Below, in pieces: positions 35,333 to 43,093 of a stretch of DNA of 64,000 bases (positions are counted from its first letter, which is position 1; every line of letters begins with the position of its first letter). The DNA comes from SIG603 sp964370635 (GTDB taxonomy: Bacteria > Bacillota > Clostridia > Oscillospirales > Acutalibacteraceae): contig CAYJJU010000003.1 in the NCBI GenBank assembly GCA_964370635.1, positions 62,001-126,000 on the forward strand, in the 5' to 3' direction. The translations under genes and the position numbers were made by a program. The notes under the pieces were generated by a model that was given only the letters and a program-made list of their open reading frames with translations, did not search any database and was not told the origin of the DNA.

Positions 35333-36853
35333 TTAATATCCTTTTGCTCTGTCTATGATACTGCCGTCTAGGGCGTTTATTGTCAGATAGGTTTTGTGGT
35401 TGGCGCTTTTTGCGACTCCGTCGTCTGAAATGATGTAATTTGATAAGTAGCTTTGCGCCGATAAGGCATCGTCTTCGCTAAACAAAACGCTTTCATATCC
35501 TGAAATGTCCCATACCGGAATGATTAAATACTCCTCCTCATGGCCTTGTCGCATTACCCTTGCCATGCCGAGTTTTACCGAGTCAATTACAATGGTTTTT
35601 TCGCTAAGTTCTAGCGCTATGTCTAGCCCCGTGAGCTGTTTTTCTATATCAAGACTGCCCACCGACAAAAATATTTGCTTTTCAAGAGTTTCCTGTACTT
35701 TGTCAAAAGACATGAGCTCAACATTTTCTGAGACTATTTCTTTTATCTTAGACGGACCTTGCCACTCGAAAAAAACAAGTCCGTCGTTTGTGATGATTAT
35801 TTTTACGTATTCGTTTTGGACGGCGGGGTTAAAATACATTTCCCTGCCCTCGTCGGTGTTTAAATCGTAAAGCAAAACATTCTCTGCCACGCCGTTTAGC
35901 TCTCTTGTGAATGTGAAAATATATGCAGGTCGATTTTCTTGAAATTCACCGTTTTCGTCTTGTACCATTTCGTATCCGTCTAAAGTGTGGCTTAAAACAA
36001 AATAGTCAAGACCCATGCTTGCCATCGTGTTTTGCGCATCTTCTAGCGCTGTATCTAAAGAAATGCCGTCGCTATCATAAATCACGTCAGGGTCTTTTGG
36101 TAAAATATTGGTATTAAAGCCCTTTTGTCCTAAATATTTAGAATAAGTTGCGCTGTCTTCTGTGATGTGAAGCTCAACCGTAAAGCCATCGTCTGTGCCT
36201 GTTCCGACAATTTCTTTTTTGTTTGAAGACGCCCTTATCATGTCCATTTCGGCTTCAAATGCCTCTTCTTCTTCCTGAGTTAGACCCTCGGGTGTTTCGG
36301 GGAGGCTTTTTTCTATATCAATTTCCTTAAATGTTTTTGATGTCTTAGTTAAATCAAGAGTTTCGGGGGCTTCGTTGTACCAATTTTGCCATTTTTCAAG
36401 ATTTTCTAAATCTTTTTGCTGTGGTTCATCGGAGTCGTTGATGATTTTTTGTAGCTCTAAAATTAATTGTTCGGTCTCTGCCTTTGTCTTATAGTCCCAC
36501 TCAAGCTCCTCGTAAAGCACAGTGTCGCCAATTAATTTATCCCAAATTTTATCTGCGGTCTCTTGCGATATCTCCTCGGGCACTACGCTTGCGACGGAAT
36601 ACCGAGTGCTGTCTGGAACATCTACATTCGCACTTACCGATAGGCTAAGCCCATTTTTTTCTGATGAGCTTTCAAGCGTCTGTGGTGCTTCATAAGCCCC
36701 GATGTTTGCCGCGTCGCTTTTTTCGTCTATTGTCTGCTCTAGGGTCACATCGCCTTTTCCTATAACAATTTCATTTGTGGGAGTTTCCATACAAGCCGTA
36801 AGCAGGCTTGCAAGCAGTGTGAGTGCAATTATACTAATAAATTTTCTTTTCAT
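35333..36853 (-). CDS. Lipoprotein of unknown function (DUF6034-like), first gene of ABC exporter operon
   Basis: A 506-residue lipoprotein with a type II signal peptide and lipidated Cys21 (SLLTAC). The mature part is acidic, with a helical stretch near 100-210 and mixed alpha/beta domains after it. It recalls the Clostridia lipoproteins grouped as DUF6034; I am not certain of that name. It opens the operon lipoprotein-permease-permease-ATPase-CARDB protein. A pair of 11-bp-spaced TTAC repeats lies 72-86 bp upstream of its start, matching the pair in front of the response regulator gene. Confidence 0.75.
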   Translation of the reverse strand: MKRKFISIIALTLLASLLTACMETPTNEIVIGKGDVTLEQTIDEKSDAANIGAYEAPQTLESSSEKNGLSLSVSANVDVPDSTRYSVASVVPEEISQETADKIWDKLIGDTVLYEELEWDYKTKAETEQLILELQKIINDSDEPQQKDLENLEKWQNWYNEAPETLDLTKTSKTFKEIDIEKSLPETPEGLTQEEEEAFEAEMDMIRASSNKKEIVGTGTDDGFTVELHITEDSATYSKYLGQKGFNTNILPKDPDVIYDSDGISLDTALEDAQNTMASMGLDYFVLSHTLDGYEMVQDENGEFQENRPAYIFTFTRELNGVAENVLLYDLNTDEGREMYFNPAVQNEYVKIIITNDGLVFFEWQGPSKIKEIVSENVELMSFDKVQETLEKQIFLSVGSLDIEKQLTGLDIALELSEKTIVIDSVKLGMARVMRQGHEEEYLIIPVWDISGYESVLFSEDDALSAQSYLSNYIISDDGVAKSANHKTYLTINALDGSIIDRAKGY

Positions 36854-36924
36854 GATTTTTCTCGCTTTCTTAAATTGATGTTTTAAGTATAAGCCGTATA
36901 AAAATAAAAAACTATCAATTACTT

Positions 36925-36939
36925 GTAACTTAAATGTAA
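36925..36939 (-). promoter_or_regulatory. Predicted response-regulator boxes (TTAC direct repeats, 11-bp period)
   Basis: On the minus strand TTAC recurs at 11-bp distance (36939-36936 and 36928-36925) upstream of the lipoprotein operon. The same arrangement is found at 39050-39064 before the OmpR-type response regulator. One-turn-spaced direct repeats are the normal site form for OmpR/PhoB-family regulators. Confidence 0.5.
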
Positions 36940-36971
36940 TCTCTAGCCGAGCTCAGATTATATGAACTCGG

Positions 36972-38330
36972 CTAAACTATAAGCTTAAAAGTCGTACCCT
37001 TGTCGGGTTCACTGTTTACCTCAATTTTTATGTCTTGCACCTCACATATCTTTTTTATGAGGGTAAGGCCAAGGCCACTTCCGCCCTGCTTTTTACTGCG
37101 AGATTTATCCACCATGAAAAACGGTTCAAAAATGCGCCCTATCAAGTCCTTTTCTATTCCTTTGCCCGTGTCTTTAATTTCTATAAAATTCTCTTTTGAT
37201 GACAGGGTGATTATGCGGTTTTCTGTGTGAAATGACTTGCTCGCATTGTCGACTAGATTTGCAATTGCTATTTTGCTAAGGTTATAATTTAAGCACATAT
37301 ATTCTGTTTCACAGTTTATATTAAGTGTTGCGTTTCGCTCCTTTAAGACATCGCTTAACTGGCTGTGCACTTCCTCAAACAAAGTCTTCATGCACACATT
37401 TTCTTTTGAAGCAGCCTCTTCTAAAGAAAGCAGGGTAAGCAGGCTTTGCACCATTTTATTTAGCCAGTTGCACTGGTTTTCTATACGACTTAAAGAGTTT
37501 TCTTTTTCATCGGCCGTCAAATTGCCTTCTTGCAAAAGTTTTGTGTGAAGCGACATGACCGTAAGCGGTGTTTTAAATTCATGGCTAACCCCGCTTATAA
37601 ATAATTTTTGGCGCTGACTTATCTCTGTTAGATACGAAACATGCCCCTCAACCGCCTGCGCCATTATGTTAAAATCCCTTGCTAAGTCGTAAAGCTCGTC
37701 CTTTGTTGTGACATTTACCCGTGAGCCGTACTCCCCGCTTGCTATAGTTTTAGCGGTTTTAGCAAGCGTCATAATCGGCTTTAATTGCCTTTTCATAAAG
37801 CACAAAATCATTATTGTTCCGACTAAAATGCCCACTACTATTACGGCGAGCATGGTAATTATCATGTCCCTTACGCTTTCATCGATATTGGTAAGGTCTT
37901 CTACCGTGTAAACCGTGTATGTTTCGCCACTGACGGACATTGTTTCTGCTATAATTAAAACGCTAGTGCCGTTAATATTGCCTTGATAGGATTTATTACT
38001 GCTTACATCTAAGTAATCCTTAGGATTTATAGCAAGGCTTGAAGACAGTAGCTCGTCGCCCTGCATCAAGACAGAAAAAGTGTCTGAAAACTGATTAAAA
38101 CAGTATTTTATTGTCGAATACTGTATAAGCTCGCTTTGACTGTCCTCCCTATAATAATTTGCCATCTGTGTTACAGACAGTATTAAATTGTCCTGCTTTG
38201 TTTTCATTTCATAAAGCTTTAAATCTATCATTTGATTTTTAAAATTAACCAGTAAAAATGCAGAGCAAAGGCTTACTATGATGACTAAAACACAAATAGA
38301 TATGAGGGCTGTTTTTTGCCATAGTTTCAT
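36972..38330 (-). CDS. Sensor histidine kinase (HAMP, HisKA, HATPase)
   Basis: A 452-residue kinase. TM1 is at about 8-28, a short extracellular domain of about 120 residues follows, TM2 at about 150-172, HAMP at 175-225. HisKA has His250 in GVSHEFKTPLTV, and the ATPase domain contains IKDTGKGIEKD and GGSGLGLTLIKKI. Its ATG overlaps the response regulator TAA by one base. The kinase is probably a sensor for the downstream exporter operon. A hairpin (36944-36951 with 36967-36974) overlaps its stop codon. Confidence 0.92.
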   Translation of the reverse strand: MKLWQKTALISICVLVIIVSLCSAFLLVNFKNQMIDLKLYEMKTKQDNLILSVTQMANYYREDSQSELIQYSTIKYCFNQFSDTFSVLMQGDELLSSSLAINPKDYLDVSSNKSYQGNINGTSVLIIAETMSVSGETYTVYTVEDLTNIDESVRDMIITMLAVIVVGILVGTIMILCFMKRQLKPIMTLAKTAKTIASGEYGSRVNVTTKDELYDLARDFNIMAQAVEGHVSYLTEISQRQKLFISGVSHEFKTPLTVMSLHTKLLQEGNLTADEKENSLSRIENQCNWLNKMVQSLLTLLSLEEAASKENVCMKTLFEEVHSQLSDVLKERNATLNINCETEYMCLNYNLSKIAIANLVDNASKSFHTENRIITLSSKENFIEIKDTGKGIEKDLIGRIFEPFFMVDKSRSKKQGGSGLGLTLIKKICEVQDIKIEVNSEPDKGTTFKLIV

Positions 38331-38992
38331 TATCGCTCCTCCAATCTATACCCTTGTTTTGGAATGGATTTAATAAAGTCTGAAAGGTCAAGTTTTTTTC
38401 TTAAACTCGATATCTTAACATCAATGGCACGGGTTTCGCCTGCGTAATCAAATCCCCAAACTTCTAAAAGCAGTCTATCCCTTGAAACGGTTAAGTTCTT
38501 GTTTTTAAGCAGCATATATAAAACATCAAATTCCATGGGCTGTAAATCTATTATTTCACCGCCCTTAGTCACAATTCTCGTGTCTATGTCTAGTTTTACA
38601 TCATTTACCGTGTATATGGTGTTGAGCTTTCCCGTGCGCTTTAATATTTTTTCTATTCTAACCATAAGGGACAGCATGTCAAAGGGCTTTGTTATATAGT
38701 CCTCCGCTCCGTCACGAAGACCCTTGATTTCAGAGGCAGAGTCCGTTTTTGCCGTCATATAAATGACGGGTATATTGTATTTTTTCATATATTCTAACAG
38801 CTCAAAACCGTCTATATTAGGTAGCATGATATCAAGTATCGCCAAATCAAAGCTGTGGTCGTTTTCAAGATATAAAACTGCGTCCAAGCCGTCGTCAAAA
38901 GATTTATAGTCATATCCCACAAATTGCAGATTAAGGCAAACTGCTTCTGCAATGCCATAGTCATCCTCCACAATTAAAATTCTGTTTTTCAT
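38330..38992 (-). CDS. OmpR-family response regulator
   Basis: A 220-residue regulator. The receiver has E9/D10/D11, phospho-acceptor Asp54 (LAILDIMLP) and Lys in ITKPFDM. A winged-helix DNA-binding domain follows (LQPMEFDVLYMLLKNKNLTVSR, ETRAIDVKISSLRKKL, GYRLEE). Start 38992 is preferred over a TTG at 39004 because GGGGG lies just upstream. Likely autoregulated through TTAC repeats at 39050-39064 and likely to control the exporter operon. Confidence 0.93.
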   Translation of the reverse strand: MKNRILIVEDDYGIAEAVCLNLQFVGYDYKSFDDGLDAVLYLENDHSFDLAILDIMLPNIDGFELLEYMKKYNIPVIYMTAKTDSASEIKGLRDGAEDYITKPFDMLSLMVRIEKILKRTGKLNTIYTVNDVKLDIDTRIVTKGGEIIDLQPMEFDVLYMLLKNKNLTVSRDRLLLEVWGFDYAGETRAIDVKISSLRKKLDLSDFIKSIPKQGYRLEER

Positions 38993-39049
38993 AATTACCC
39001 CCAAAAAAATTCTACTCTACTATTTTATCATACAGGCGCAAGTTTTTTT

Positions 39050-39064
39050 GTAATTTTTTTGTAA
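39050..39064 (-). promoter_or_regulatory. Predicted response-regulator boxes before the OmpR-type gene
   Basis: Two TTACAAAAAAA units at exactly 11-bp spacing on the minus strand, 58-72 bp before the start codon. They match in core and spacing the pair at 36925-36939. Confidence 0.5.
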
Positions 39065-39101
39065 TTTCATTTTTTATTTTACTTGATAAATTGCACAAAC
39101 A

Positions 39102-39131
39102 AAAAAATCAGCCATTACTGACTGATTTTTT
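39102..39131 (-). terminator. Terminator of the sugar ABC transporter operon
   Basis: A 10-bp stem AAAAAATCAG/CTGATTTTTT, T-rich on the exit side of the minus strand, 23 bp after the permease stop codon. Confidence 0.8.
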
Positions 39132-39153
39132 AAGACGTCACGAAGACGCCAAT

Positions 39154-40458
39154 TTATTCTTTTACTCCGGAACTGATGACGCTTTGCTTTATTTGTCTTG
39201 AGAATAATATTGCCACAGCTATAATTGGAATCATAACGGTAACCGAAAGGCCCATTATAAAGTTTGTGTCTACTACTGATGACAATTGGAATATTGCCAA
39301 GTTGAGCGTCCATAGGTCGGTGTCTCTTGTGGCAAGAAGATACCAGAAGAAATCGTTCCAGCCGCTGATAAATGATTGTATTGCTATTAATGCTATAATC
39401 GGTTTGCTCATCGGTAAGCATATGCGTATAAATGAGTACCATGCGCCTGCGCCGTCAATTTGAGCCGCCTCGTAATAGCTTTTTGGAATTTGACTGAAAA
39501 AGCCCTTGTATAAGAAAATATAAAATGGCGACGGCAAAAGCCATGGGAATAGCATAGCGCCATAGTTATTAAACATTCCCAAATCTTCCATAAGTACCAG
39601 CTGCGGTACCATTATAGAAACAAAGGGTATCATCATGGTTATCAAGAAGAAGTTCATTATGTATTTTGCCATTCTTTTTGAGAACATGGTGACCAAGGCG
39701 TAGGCCGTTATTGCCGGTATGATTATTTGACATATCATTGCAAATCCCACGGTGAGGAGGGTATTTAGCATAAAGGCGAAAAAGCCTAAGCTTTCTATTT
39801 TTTCAGAGCCGCTAAATGCATACGCAGGGTAGGACATGTAATATTTGTAATTTTCAAGCTTGTTCATAAAATTTGAAGGCTTTGTGCTCACTTCTACCGT
39901 GGAGGCAGTAAGTAATTCTTTCTCTTCAAATTCATCTGCCAAATCCTGTGTCACTTCATTTGATGCGTCTGGCAATTGGGTGTCTACATCTATTCCGTTT
40001 TCATCGTATGTATAACCGATATTGTTAAGCACGGTCAAATGTTGGTCGTCTTTTAATAGGCCATCTCGTTTTAGGGTGTAGGACTTATATATTCCAAACT
40101 TAAACTCTTGTTGTAGCGCCAAAAAATGAATGTTGGCATGGAATACGCAGTCGTCTCCTTTAAGGGAAAAAACCTCTACACGCTCGACATCTGCCTGTCT
40201 GTTTTCATAGTAGCCTGCAAACAAGGCCATTGCCGAGTCGTCAAGAATTTCTTTTTCTGTAGCATCTTCATCAAAGTCTAGTCTAAGTTGCAGATGCTGT
40301 CCCTCTGACGGTATAAGTTTGGGTGTAGGTCCGTAGATGTCTTCATAAGATTGGAAAGACAGCGACACTGTATATAGCACGGGCAAAAGTGTTAGCAGTG
40401 TGGACAAGGCCAAAAAACAAACTATACCAATTTGTGTAAGCCTTTCTTTGTTTTTCAT
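39154..40458 (-). CDS. Sugar ABC transporter permease, MalG/UgpE family, with large extracytoplasmic insertion
   Basis: A 434-residue permease; typical family members have about 270-290. TM1 is at about 11-33 (VCFLALSTLLTLLPVLYTVSLSF). About 160-170 extra residues (roughly 45-215, charged, beta-rich) follow, and then the normal remaining helices. The cytoplasmic EAA loop is intact (YYEAAQIDGAGAWYSFIRIC). The insertion is outside the membrane, in the loop where few permeases have a domain. It is the last gene of binding protein-permease-permease; no ATPase lies nearby. Confidence 0.88.
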   Translation of the reverse strand: MKNKERLTQIGIVCFLALSTLLTLLPVLYTVSLSFQSYEDIYGPTPKLIPSEGQHLQLRLDFDEDATEKEILDDSAMALFAGYYENRQADVERVEVFSLKGDDCVFHANIHFLALQQEFKFGIYKSYTLKRDGLLKDDQHLTVLNNIGYTYDENGIDVDTQLPDASNEVTQDLADEFEEKELLTASTVEVSTKPSNFMNKLENYKYYMSYPAYAFSGSEKIESLGFFAFMLNTLLTVGFAMICQIIIPAITAYALVTMFSKRMAKYIMNFFLITMMIPFVSIMVPQLVLMEDLGMFNNYGAMLFPWLLPSPFYIFLYKGFFSQIPKSYYEAAQIDGAGAWYSFIRICLPMSKPIIALIAIQSFISGWNDFFWYLLATRDTDLWTLNLAIFQLSSVVDTNFIMGLSVTVMIPIIAVAILFSRQIKQSVISSGVKE

Positions 40459-40470
40459 AAACTTTCCCCC

Positions 40471-41364
40471 TTATGTTTCTTTGCTTTCCATATTCATTTG
40501 AACCATGGTTATTATCGCTATAAGTACAAGTAAGACCAAGGCCGCCGCACTGGCTCGCCCGTAATCAAACCTTTCATTGACTTGGTTGTATATAAACAGG
40601 CCTATAGAGTTTGATGCACCTGCAGGTCCGCCGCCGGAGTATTGGTATATATTATCCATTATCTGCAAAGACCATATAGTCGTCATTATCATTTGTATTT
40701 TAATTAAAAATTTTATATTAGGTAAAATTATGTACCAAATATTTTGTATGCGTGTACAGCCGTCTATCTTTGCCGCTTCTTGTATTTCTGTTGAAACACC
40801 CATGATTGCGGACAGATAAAGGATAACACTTATTCCGCCCCCTAAAATACCGGGGAAAATAATGCAAAACTTAACAAAATTTGGGTCTCCAAGCCACATC
40901 TGCGGTTCAATGCCCAGATGGCCGAGAAGGCTGTTTGCCGGACCGTTTTGAACGTCCCAAATCCATTTCCAAATAACAATCATAACCGTTCCCGGGACAA
41001 CAGATGGAATTATATAAAGGGTAGAAAATAAATTTCTGCCTATTTTTACTTGGCTTAAAAACAAAGCCTGTACAATAGGAACCCAAAATGTAAGTAAAAA
41101 TGTTAAAAGAACAAAAATAATTGTGTTGGAAAACGCCGTCCAAAATTCTGAGCTTGTAAAAAGAAACTGAAAATTTTGAAGCCCGACGAATTCACCCGGT
41201 GGATTTGCCGTATCGTACTGAAAAAAAGACCATAACAAAGATTGCCCTATGGTATAGTATCTAAGTAGCAATGTAATGGCAATGGCAGGCAAAACAAAAA
41301 GCCACGGCGTCAAAACTCTCTTTATTTTATTTGCTTTTCCTTCCAAAGTGCCTGATAATTTCAT
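40471..41364 (-). CDS. Sugar ABC transporter permease, MalF/UgpA family
   Basis: A 297-residue permease with six helices and an EAA loop (IQEAAKIDGCTRIQNIWYIILPN). Size and order are typical of the UgpA/LacF type. Start 41364 is supported by AAGGAG 8 nt upstream; the GTG at 41373 overlaps that site. It lies 12 bp before the larger permease and after the binding protein. Confidence 0.92.
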   Translation of the reverse strand: MKLSGTLEGKANKIKRVLTPWLFVLPAIAITLLLRYYTIGQSLLWSFFQYDTANPPGEFVGLQNFQFLFTSSEFWTAFSNTIIFVLLTFLLTFWVPIVQALFLSQVKIGRNLFSTLYIIPSVVPGTVMIVIWKWIWDVQNGPANSLLGHLGIEPQMWLGDPNFVKFCIIFPGILGGGISVILYLSAIMGVSTEIQEAAKIDGCTRIQNIWYIILPNIKFLIKIQMIMTTIWSLQIMDNIYQYSGGGPAGASNSIGLFIYNQVNERFDYGRASAAALVLLVLIAIITMVQMNMESKET

Positions 41365-41397
41365 GACTACCACTCCTTTATCCGTGATTAATTATGA

Positions 41398-41429
41398 CAA
41401 AGGAGCTGTATAACTTAACAGCCCCTTTG
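41398..41429. other. Hairpin between binding-protein and permease genes
   Basis: Arms CAAAGGAGCTGT and ACAGCCCCTTTG pair over 12 positions with one mismatch around an 8-nt loop, without a clear T tract. Probably stabilises the binding-protein transcript or dampens expression of the permeases. Confidence 0.55.
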
Positions 41430-41454
41430 AGCATACTTGCCAAAATATATTATT

Positions 41455-42858
41455 TTACTCTGTATCTTGTGTTAGTGATTCGTTGAAGTTAGGCACTTCA
41501 AGTTGCATAGCTTCGTCTTCGTATCTTTTGAAAACTTCCTCGATATCTGCTGAGTCATTTGTCATGATTTCTTGAACGGCTTTATCGACATATGAACCGA
41601 CAACGCCTTTTCCGTAAAATTCAAGTTGGCTGTGTCCTGCCTCGGCAGCTGTGTCAAGTGTGTATTGAATATCTTCTGGAATTTCAAAGTAATCTGACAT
41701 TTCCATGTCGTTTCTTGCAGGTACAATGTAAAGTGGTGTGCCTTGTTGTGCGCTTAATTCAAAACGTGTTTCCATAGACTCTTTGCTCATAGAAAATTCA
41801 ATGAATTTGAAAGCGGCTTCTACTTCGGCATCTGTTTTATCATCATTTACAGGGATAGCGTATAATGCGCCACCTATAAGAGATATGCTGTGTCCTACAG
41901 GTCCTGCTGGAATGGGGATAACGCCTATGTCGTCTTCGTCCATACCGTCTCTTACTAAACGAGGGACTATATCAGAGCCGCCGATAAACATAGCTGCATT
42001 TCCGTTTGCAAAATCTGCTTGTAGTGGGTCATGTGTTAGGCTCATGTCGGGTTGAATTGCGCCCTCAAGTTTTAATTCTCTGTAAAATTCTGCGGCTTCA
42101 ATAACAGCTGGGTCTGTGAATGTCAAGATTAATTCGCCGTTTTCGCCTTTTTCAGTCAAGTCGCCACCTGCAGACCATACAAATATTTCAAACCACCATT
42201 CTGCCCATTGTGCCCAGTTAAGTGCAAAACCGTATTGTTGCTCTTCGGGTACAGAAAGTGCTGAAGCTGTTGAAAGTAGTTCTTCCCAAGTTTCGGGAGG
42301 TGTTAAGCTGGCATCTTCAAAAATAGCTTTGTTGTAGTACATGAACATATTGTACTGTTGGTAAGGTATACCATAGTATTTGTCATTAACTTTAAACATG
42401 TCTAGCATAGTTTGGTTCCAGTTTGCACTGTCTTCACTAGCCGAGATGTAAGGAGACAAGTCTCTAAATGCGTTTGCATAGATGTATTGATCCATTTGTG
42501 GATATGAAACTTCTGCAACGTCAGGGCCAACGCCTGATGCAATTGCTGTCATAAGCTCAGAACCGTCGACGGTTTCAACAATAGCAACTTCGATAGTTAT
42601 GTTTGGGTTTTCGTCCATAAATAGTTGATGGTGTGCCTTTACTTCATCGGTATAGGTTTGTTGGTTTGACCATAAAGTAAGTGTGATGTCCTCTGATTCG
42701 GGCTCGTCGGTTTCTGATTCGGGCTCATCTTCACCGGAGGCTTCAGATGTAGAATCGCCTGCAGAGCTTGTGTCAGGCTCTGTGCTTGAAGAACAACCTG
42801 CAAATGAACTTAATGTTAAAACGGTGGCAAGTAAAATTGCCAATATTCTTTTTTTCAT
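41455..42858 (-). CDS. Sugar ABC transporter solute-binding lipoprotein (SBP family 1)
   Basis: A 467-residue lipoprotein with lipidated Cys22 (SFAGC) and an acidic Ser/Glu linker. The family 1 fold is shown by ITLTLWSNQQTYTDEV, FMDENPNITIEVAIVETVDG, and GVGPDVAEVSYPQM. It opens a sugar-importer operon with two permeases. Divergent from a YesN/YesM-type pair that likely regulates it. The transported sugar cannot be told. Confidence 0.92.
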   Translation of the reverse strand: MKKRILAILLATVLTLSSFAGCSSSTEPDTSSAGDSTSEASGEDEPESETDEPESEDITLTLWSNQQTYTDEVKAHHQLFMDENPNITIEVAIVETVDGSELMTAIASGVGPDVAEVSYPQMDQYIYANAFRDLSPYISASEDSANWNQTMLDMFKVNDKYYGIPYQQYNMFMYYNKAIFEDASLTPPETWEELLSTASALSVPEEQQYGFALNWAQWAEWWFEIFVWSAGGDLTEKGENGELILTFTDPAVIEAAEFYRELKLEGAIQPDMSLTHDPLQADFANGNAAMFIGGSDIVPRLVRDGMDEDDIGVIPIPAGPVGHSISLIGGALYAIPVNDDKTDAEVEAAFKFIEFSMSKESMETRFELSAQQGTPLYIVPARNDMEMSDYFEIPEDIQYTLDTAAEAGHSQLEFYGKGVVGSYVDKAVQEIMTNDSADIEEVFKRYEDEAMQLEVPNFNESLTQDTE

Positions 42859-42922
42859 GTCAATCTCTCCTCTGTTTTTACTGTTTTGTGTATTGGCCTA
42901 TACAATCTACTCAGAGTATAAC

Positions 42923-42960
42923 AGGTATACATTTATAAGTATATACACCTATGTTGTCAT
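42923..42960 (-). promoter_or_regulatory. Predicted promoter of the sugar transporter operon with overlapping imperfect dyad
   Basis: On the minus strand ATGACA, 17 bp, TATAAA (42932-42960). An imperfect inverted repeat (AGGTATAC at 42923-42930, GTATATACACCT at 42939-42950) overlaps the -10 and spacer and could be a regulator site. Confidence 0.5.
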
Positions 42961-43015
42961 TTGGTGCGTTTTATTAGTCATCCATAAATTTCTAGCCGTA
43001 TATTTGCAAAAATCA

Positions 43016-43044
43016 TTGAATTTATACTATTTTTACGATATAAT
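43016..43044 (+). promoter_or_regulatory. Promoter of the third two-component operon
   Basis: TTGAAT, 17 bp, TATAAT, 49 bp before the response regulator start. It is divergent from the transporter promoter. Confidence 0.75.
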
Positions 43045-43093
43045 TACATGGAAATTGCGAAAGGGAAAACATTATTGTTAGGGTTTGAAATAT

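Noticed and set aside
36944..36974. Hairpin at the histidine kinase stop codon as an intrinsic terminator
   Set aside because: The stem is good but no T tract follows on the minus strand, so it is mentioned only under the kinase gene.
42683..43081. Plus-strand frame of 132 codons over the sugar-binding protein start
   Set aside because: Its first part mirrors the Ser/Glu linker of the lipoprotein and the rest runs over two promoters; no ribosome binding site.
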